DNA of 64,000 nucleotides, from positions 6,864,727 through 6,928,726 of the forward strand of contig NC_051123.1 in the NCBI RefSeq assembly GCF_014839805.1, read 5' to 3'. Positions 52,301-61,300 of the stretch are shown here, one piece after another. Position 1 is the stretch's first letter; each line of letters starts with the position of its first letter. Origin of the DNA: Manduca sexta (lineage: Eukaryota > Arthropoda > Insecta > Lepidoptera > Sphingidae). A model generated the notes under the pieces. It was not told the origin of the DNA. It made no database searches and worked only from the letters and a program-made list of their open reading frames with translations. The position numbers and the translations under genes are program-made.

Positions 52301-55300
52301 CGTATCGCCAAGCGACTTGGCCACAGCCAGGTCTTGCTGCATGTAGTTGATCGCGGCATCGAGCTGGCTTAGCGCCCAGTGAGCTGATGACAGAGCGCTG
52401 AAGACTGACCCACTAAAGGAAATAACCAAAACGTTTTAATGCATTTTTGCTAATAAAAAAAATATACATAAATCTAACTTCTGATTTAGATTCTTGCTTA
52501 GTCCAGACGAATAGTCAAGAATACATACGTGTGTATAAACAGCTTATTCGGGTGTATTTAATACTTATAATGTAGTCAAATTTATTCCTCAAGTTATTTG
52601 GCGCATTATTCGCCAATAGTGTAAATGAGGCATTAGAATTAGGTATAATATGTAAGTATAATAGATAAAAACGAACGATTTTATAAAGGTGATTCTTCTT
52701 GATTCATGTCACATTATGCGCCTATAAAGTATGTATATTTAAACAGTATAATTCTGTAACGGGATTTATGTCAATTTACTTTGCAGAGTTCTCATCACCG
52801 CTCTACATAGCGGTGACTCTAATTATTGGGGGTTAGAGAAATTACGCGTTCATAAAAACATAATGTCCACTTACAATGAGTGTTAGTAAATTGAAATTAA
52901 TAACTATGGTTATTCCAGTAAATTTTAAGAAAGAAAAAAAACACTATGTGAGGTATTAAAATAATGGAAATCTCTAATAGTGTTTCTTCTAATAATATAT
53001 TCGGAAACTACTCTTGGATGGGTTGGCAGAATCTCGTCATTAGTTTCAGTTATGACAATATGATATATATGTAGATATATATATATTATTTATGTATGTT
53101 TGTTCGTTTGTATGTATGTATGTACGTATGTATGTATGTGGGTATATTTATATGACGTATCTTTTATATTTTTCATTGATTTCAGTCTTGTTTGTTAATG
53201 TTCTCTCCACTACCTTCTCTCGTTGTGCACACCTACCTCTTTAGTCTCTGCACCACCTAAAGGTTGTCTGGTAGAGAATGCCTTCGGCATTAAGTCCCCC
53301 TTAATACTCTTTGAATATAAAGTGTAATAAATAAATAAATAAAAATAAATAATACATAGAATAGATTTATTAAGGCAAAGAAAACAACATATAAGACAGA
53401 AAAAAAACTATTTCGCTTCGAACATTTATATTGAGAAATACTTATTTATAACAGAAACAACTTGTTTTAAATCACTTATGCACTATGCTACATAGTACAT
53501 TTTATAGTGCATCGTTCCTTAGGGGAGACAGTATTTAATACTACGTTAAGTTATTTAAGAACAAGTTTATAATTAATGGTCATGTAATGTTGAGTTTAAT
53601 GTAAAAACTACTGATATTTACTGATAAAATATTATTACTAGTCATAAATACTGGACATTTTATTGCAAGGCACAAGTTTCCTGTTCGTTAGGACTGAGGG
53701 TTTTATTTATTGACTAGCTTTTGCCCGCGGCTCCGCCCGCGTTATAAAGTTTTTCAGGCTAAAGTTTTCCGTTATAAAAGTAGTAGTTTCCCGGGAGCCT
53801 ATGTTCTTCCCAGGGTCTCAAACTGTCTCCATACCAAATTTCATCTTAATACGTTGGGTAGTTTTTGAGTTTAACACGTTCAGACAGACAGATGCAGCGG
53901 GGGACTTTGTTTTATAATATATTTTTTAGAACTTTTAAAGTGGAACAATCCCGTCATACATCATTGTTGCATAACTTTAACTGTTTAAGCAGCGCAGGCA
54001 ATGGAAGCTCTCAAAACTTATAATTTTTCCCGTTTTTGCAACATGTTTCATTACTGCTCCGCTCCTATTGGTCATAGCGTGATGATGTATAGCCTATAGC
54101 ACTCCAGGAATAAAGGGCTATCCAACACAAAAAGATTTTTTCAGTTCAAACCGGTAGTTCCTGAGATTAGCCATTACTGCTCCGCTCCTATTGGCCATAG
54201 CGTGATGATACATAGCTTATAGCGGTCCACAAATAAAGGGCTATCCAACACAAAACGAATTTTTCAGTTGAAACCGGTAGTTCCTGAGATTAGCCATTAC
54301 TGCTCCGCTCCTATTGGTCATAGCGTGATGATATATGACTTTGAGCACTCCACAAACAAAGGACTATTCAACCCAAAAAGAATTTTTCAGTTCGAATCGG
54401 TAGTTCCTGAGATTAGCCATTACTGCTCCGCTCCTATTGAATATAGCGTGATGATATATAGCCTATAGCACTCCACGAACAAAGGGCTATCCAACGCAAA
54501 AAGAATTTTTCAGTTTGGACCGGTAGTTCCTGAGATTAGCCATTACTGCTCCGCTCCTATTGGGTATAGCGTGATGATATATAGCCTCTGGCACTCCACG
54601 AACAAAGGGCTATCCAACGCAAAAAGAATTTTTCAGTTTGGACCGGTATTTCCTGAGATTAGCCATTACTGCTCCGCTCCTATTGGGTATAGCGTGATTA
54701 TATATAGCCTATAGCACTCCACGAACAAAGGGCTATCCAACGCAAAAAGATTTTTTCGGTTTGGACCGGTAGTTCCTGAGATTAGCGCGTTCAAACAAAC
54801 AAACAAACAAACAAACTCTTCAGCTTTATATAGTAGTATATAGATTATCATGTTGGTATGATACGCGGGTTGAGTAACGAATAATTCAAATCAAAAGAAA
54901 AGAAGTAACATTAGCGTATTCAAATTTAAAAATACATAAATAATAGTAAAAATAAAGAAATCATAATCTATACTAATATTATAAAGAGAAAAAGTTTGTA
55001 AGACTAAGTAGCGGCTAATCTTTGGAACAAATTAACCAATTTTGAAAATTCTTTCAATGATAGGAAGCTACATTACTCCCGAGTGCGATAGGCTATCCTG
55101 GGAAAATATAGAGCGGGACTTAAATCCCGGAAGAACTAGGCCACGCGGGCGGAGCCGCGGACAAAAGCTACTTTATTATACATACACGCGAATTTAAATA
55201 AATATAAATCTTAATTATTGTCGACTAGGTACATCATACGCACAAGTTCTGTTAACAAGTATCAAGTCCATTTTAAATATTATTCGAGTAATTTTTCTTC

Positions 55301-58300
55301 ATAAACGGCAGTCTTTACTGCATTTATTTGTGATAAATGTTATCGTTCTTGATACTTAAGAGACTGTGTAAAATATGCTCGCGTAGAAGCAGGATATGAG
55401 ACCGCTGTGCGTAATGTTTCTTATTAATCTGCAGAGGCGACAATAATTTATCATTAATTGTAGATTGCAGGATAATGTAGGTCAGTTATGTTCTTATATT
55501 TATTATTTATGGACACAGTTATTTTGTTTTTGTATTTATACTATTATGTAATGGCGTGTTTAGTGCCTGGATATCAAATAAGTAAAAATAAAAATGATTT
55601 GTCGTAAAAATAATTTCATGTTTAACGATAATGCTTCTGTAACGGAGTTATTTTTGGAAAATTATAATGCACAATATCCAAGCAGATAATTCGGCTAATT
55701 TAAAATAAACTGTAAAAACCAGTTCGGTACAAAATATTAAAATCACGAAACAAACAGTAGCGCATTCCCGCGCCACACAAATGAGCAGAAAAAATCAACA
55801 CGCACCAATATGGAAATCGGTATGTAATAAAGATTAAAAATAATTTTTATTTGTTAAAATACCAACGTCGAAAGCATGAAGTTATCTTAGTTATTCAGTA
55901 CTTTAACTAAAGACGACGTTAAATTATAATTAGGGGCAAGACTAACATCGGTCCAGCGCCGGGCGTCCGTCCGGTTTGCGCATGCGTGATCTTAAATAGC
56001 TCGTGTGAAACCGATTAAAATAATCCGAGATAAATATTTTAATTTGTGCCCATAGTAATGAATCACATGACGCGCTTTAATTTGACATCACACTTTTACG
56101 CCTCTGCCCGCGTCCGTCTTTGGACGTCGTATTCTGGCTGGTTTACGACGGTTTATCATATATTTTTCATCCCGTCTCGACAAATTTATCATGATTTTCT
56201 AGATAGATGACTTCAAATGATGACGATCAATAAAACTGTTCTTGATTATATTGAGCTGTTTTAAGCCTTATAGTAAAAAATCTGTGTGTCAATTTTTTTT
56301 CTAATTGTATTACTATTACGTGCATAAAATATAGATACACGCAATTTCACAATAAAGTTGGTATTGTGAAAACATTCGCATTTTTTACGATATCTAGGTC
56401 GAATAAAACTGGCATATTAGGATTATAACTTTTTTCGTCAAACTATGGTATGTATTTTGTTATAAACACTCGAAAATTTTCTGTAACCTTTCAAGATACC
56501 AAGATACCAATATAAATACCATCAAGTTAAACTTCTTTGAACATGTTAAACTTATATCAAAGGTATACACAATATACCGGCCAACAAAAATAAAGTGTCC
56601 CATCCTCAATTTAACTCCAAACTCGTATACAATTTTAATCTCATCATCTGTCAACGAAGATCTTATCGATAAGGATCGCATATAACATTCCCTATTTATA
56701 CCGAAGCGTTACAGAATAGGGCCGTATCGATGCCGCTTCGATCCATCAACTGAATGATAAGATCGATTCGAGGTGTGTGTTACAACGCCATGCGGTTTAT
56801 TCCAGAGGCAGCTAACGCGACAATTTCGGGATCAAAAAGGTTACTTAACGTCTCCCAAATGTATAGATTCAATCAACGTCGGGCGGACGGGTTTCGATTC
56901 GTCTGACGCATTAGGTTCTAGTTTTATATGGTATGTTTAATCAGTTTTGATTTAAGTGATCATTAGAACGGAATGTGAATAGCTTCTTCGTGTAATAATT
57001 AACAGTAAAGTTAAATCGATGCGTGTTTTATTTTATATTCCAATAGGAAGTGTATCTGTTCAATTTTGTAAGGATGAAGTGTAAGTGCTGTATTTTTCAT
57101 TGTAAATTGTTTTAGTGTAAAATATGATGTGACTGATAAAGACAGAAGTAATCGATACGCGTAAATGTATGAAGATTATTCCGTGTGGTGGAAGCGAAAA
57201 ATGTGGGAGAACCAGTTTGCGCTCCCAAAACTTAGCTGTCGAGATTCAGAATTAATATTTGTCATTCTTTGTTTTGGATCAATATAGTGTTCCTTATGAA
57301 AATGTACGGTAATTGAAAGTAGTTATTTGTCTAATATAATACGTAAAAATTTAGGTAAATACCCTTTTATAGTTTGTTGAAAAATTCAGTAAATTTTATA
57401 GCAAAGAATAAATAAACGGGCTAATTATTAACGTTCTTAAATTAATTAAGAGATATAATCAGTTTTGTAAATGTCACATAAGCTAAATTCATTAAATAAA
57501 TAGTGTGATAAAAATAGATCATCTGTTTTATATCCTGGACTAGATGAGTGAACCAGTTTGTGCAAGGTCTGTACACATTAAATATTATAACTTCCTAGAA
57601 GATTGTATAAGTGGTAATTAACCGTGTTCTCCAGAAATAACTAAATTATTAGTGTAACGTAAAGTGTCATTATCATAAGGAAGAAAACTAGATCCTTAAC
57701 AAGTATATTAGAAAATGTGAACACGACAAAGCCTATCGTTACATCATGTTCGCCATTTCAAATCGAATGTCGATTATGTGAAATATTTTTTATACCAAAA
57801 TACACGTAAATGAGCGAGTGAATCGTCACCCGATGACGGGACGGGTCGTATTATCTAGCGCACGGCGAAGGACGCGTTTCGGTGTCTCTTTAGTCGACAT
57901 TATATGTATATTTTTAGAGACTGCCATGCGAAGATAAAAAAAATATGATTATGTACTAATAAGGAAAAATCGCGTATTGCTGGCATTTAAAGAAAAAATT
58001 AGGATTTGACAGTGACGGAAGGTGGCGTTTTTCATTGACTGAATGCAATTAAATAAAACAAATTTTAAATAAATGCGAAAGTAAGAAGTCTTCATCATTT
58101 TTCTTAATAAATAAAGTGTTATAAAGGCATTATTAGAAGAAAAGGCGTGAAATTATCGTACAAGAAAACGAACGTTTAAGATTTTACTAAAATATTTTTT
58201 AGTTGATGAATGTCAATGTTATTAATTTACTTAGCGCCTGTCTCACTATGTCTAAGTAAACGCTAACTTCGAATATAATATAGAGTGACGAAATACAAAA

Positions 58301-61300
58301 GTCAAGTTCCCAAATCTATAATAATGTTATAAATACGAAAAGTTTGTATATTTTGTAGGTTTGTAGGGGTTAAAGTTTCGAACTACTTTTTTTTCTTTTT
58401 TTTTCATGCTGTAGGTTTCATTTTTTACTTATCTTTAATAAGTTCAATTTTATAGCAACTTAAGAAAAGGTTGCAAACAGAAATTAGTTTTTTGACGAGT
58501 CCCACAAATTAACAATTTTGGAATGGGTCATTATTTTACTAAGAGTGCGACAAGCTAATTTACAAAGCAATTTTCAGTTGTACAAAATATAAATTGTACA
58601 TACATTTCTAATTTACAAATCGAGTTGTATAAAATTCTCCGCGAGTACTCAAATCATTAACGGTTGTTTTAATAGCACCATAAAGTGTGAGGCTCGTCCT
58701 TGTTGATAGGTGGGTGAGCCTGATGGGTTTTTGGTTTCATGTACTTTATCGATATTCATTACGTGACGTAATATCTGACCGTCGGTATATGGGGTTGATT
58801 GGTTTATGGAATTGGGCTTTTGCATGCTCATGCGCATGTTAAATAAGATTTTTTGGTTACACTTGACAGGAATGCGTTTTAATAAATATTATGTATGAAC
58901 CTAAGTATATGCTTAACTCTTTTATATTGATACTATGGAATAATGATTTTTTTGTCTACGCGAATGACATTGAAATAAAACTCTTTTCTGGATTATGTCA
59001 AGGTTTTTTATAGTATTATTTTCTTCCGAATTTTTGAAGACTTTGCAACCTTCATAGTCACGGGGGTGGCTGAGGTGTTGGTCGTCCGAAAAGTCAAAGT
59101 TACAATATCTACTTATATTTTACAACTAGCTTCCGCCCGTAGCTTCGCCCGCATGGATTTCGGACTTAAAAAATGGAGGAGGTGCTCAATTTGTCGGGAT
59201 GTTCCTTTAATGTATGGTGGTATGCAGGTGGTCCGATTGTCCGGTCAGGGTCTGATGATGGGATCCTGGTGAAATCAACGGAAGCATATAGCATGATTCA
59301 GTATTCACGCGTGATGGCTTATTATTAGCGTATTTCATGTATAACTTTGGTGTTTCTATACCGATTTCTATGATTCTTTTTTATGCAATATTTAATAATG
59401 TTTACTTTTTTAATTAGGGATGACTAAGAGTGTTATAAACGCAAGAGTAGACAAATATAATGAGAAAGCTTCGAACTGCTAAGCTATCGGGAGTTACACG
59501 TGTTAATGTGAGTCAACCATAAAAGATAGACATATGCTGTCGTGGGATATTTTTTATATAATTTTAAGGAGAACATTTCCCTCATACATGATTTTTGTGT
59601 AGCTTTAACCATTAGGGTTGCACACGCGACGGAAGCTTAAAAAATTAAGTAACTTCTCCCGTTTTCCCAACATTTCCCTTCACTGCTCTGCTCCTATTAA
59701 TTGTAGCGTGATGAAAAGTATACTATAACCAGCTCAGGAGTATGAAAAATAATTGTACCAAGTTTCGTTAAAATCCGTCGAGTAGTTTTTGTTTCTATAA
59801 CGGTTATACAGACAGACAGACAGACAAAAAATTTACTAATTGCATTTTTGGCATCAGTATCGATCCGCAATCACCCCCTGATAGTTATTTTGGAAATATA
59901 TTTCATGTACAGAATTGACCTCTCTACAGATTTATTATGAGTATAGATTATACAAAATTTACTGTAAAATAGACAAAAATAAGTATTGGTGACATGACTT
60001 TGATGAAGACTTAATATTGCTGATTAAAATGTCGTTAGGAATATAAACAATAGAGCTTAATTATTTAACAAAATATATGTACTATTTCAGTCATTTGTAG
60101 TTTAAGCCTTATCTTCACTGTATAATAAATTAACACATATTTTTAAGATCCATCTATAATTATTGCAGACGTTTGTACTTGTACGTAGCCAATATCGTCA
60201 TATAACTATTGGAAAATTAATCAAAAATTAATAGCAAAGGGTCTTAGATCAAACAATCAACATGTCGTTCTACAAAGAGCAGAGCCCTATTCATTATTCC
60301 ACTACAACCTCAGTTATTAAAACGAGGCAGCTTTAAATTTACTACGTCTTTATTTCCTGCCAGCCAATATTATAAATCAAAATGTCGAAATTCCGCAAAA
60401 GATAACCGTTCCCTTTAAGTATGTATAAATTATCCAACTGTCACAAGGAGGTATTCAGTGCCGGATTTAGGGGGTCATATTTTTTTGGGAACGGGAAGTT
60501 GTTAAATCGATGATCTGGATAATTATAAATAATGTAGCAACAATTGTTTGACTAAAATAAATAAGTAAAAAAGTTAAAGAATAAAATAATATCTGTACAT
60601 TCTGGCGTGGATATTGGATAGTCTTTTGGACTTTAATTGCATATTTAGTAATAGAACATATGATATTAAAAGACATATAGGTTTTCACATACACTGTTAT
60701 AAACAATAAAATTTTCGCTATTCTATTCACTATAATCACCGCTGACATAAAACAAAAAACGATAATAGCCGAACGGGGGTCTCATACCATCGTAGCCTCC
60801 CTCCCGATGCGTCCTAGCACTGTCAACGAGTACATACTGGTTGTGATTAAAAATAATAATGTTAGTGGTAGTAATGAACCCGGTGCGGCCGACGCGGGGT
60901 ATCATCCCGGCTCGCTCATTTGTCTTCTTCTTATTAACCTCCTCAGAGTTCGAGTGGTGTTAATGGCGTGAAATTGTTGCTAAGGGATCGCGATCGTTCT
61001 GATAATATATATTTTTTGCAAATATATTTGTTGGTGAGGTTGAAAGACGTATGACTTATTAACGGGGGTTAAAAAGGGTTAAGTCTCGCGATTGTCCTGC
61101 TGGGCATGCTGATTGCGTTTAAAAATTGATGGATTCCTCGAAACTTGTATAATGCGTTTAATAAGTTTGATATTGTGGTGAGAAACGATACTCTATCCAT
61201 AATTAATAAAAAATATAAGGAAAAAATATTTAAAAGGCTATTTTACAAACAGGTAATGTCAAAGCTATATAACCATAAAAAGAGTAAAATATCTCAAATA

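Noticed and set aside
54268..54851. Open frames containing repeated VVPEISHYCSAPI-type wording
   Set aside because: Translation of the 123-bp Helitron units; the length is divisible by three, so open frames repeat without being genes.
58649..58837. 62-residue minus-strand frame in intron 1
   Set aside because: Cannot be joined in phase to TTC28 exon 1 or 2 and does not resemble TPR sequence.
60723..60905. Minus-strand frame with GGYDGMRPPFGYYRF-like wording
   Set aside because: Looks unusual, but there is no start context, splice partner or known family. It could be a repeat relic, so it is not reported as a gene.
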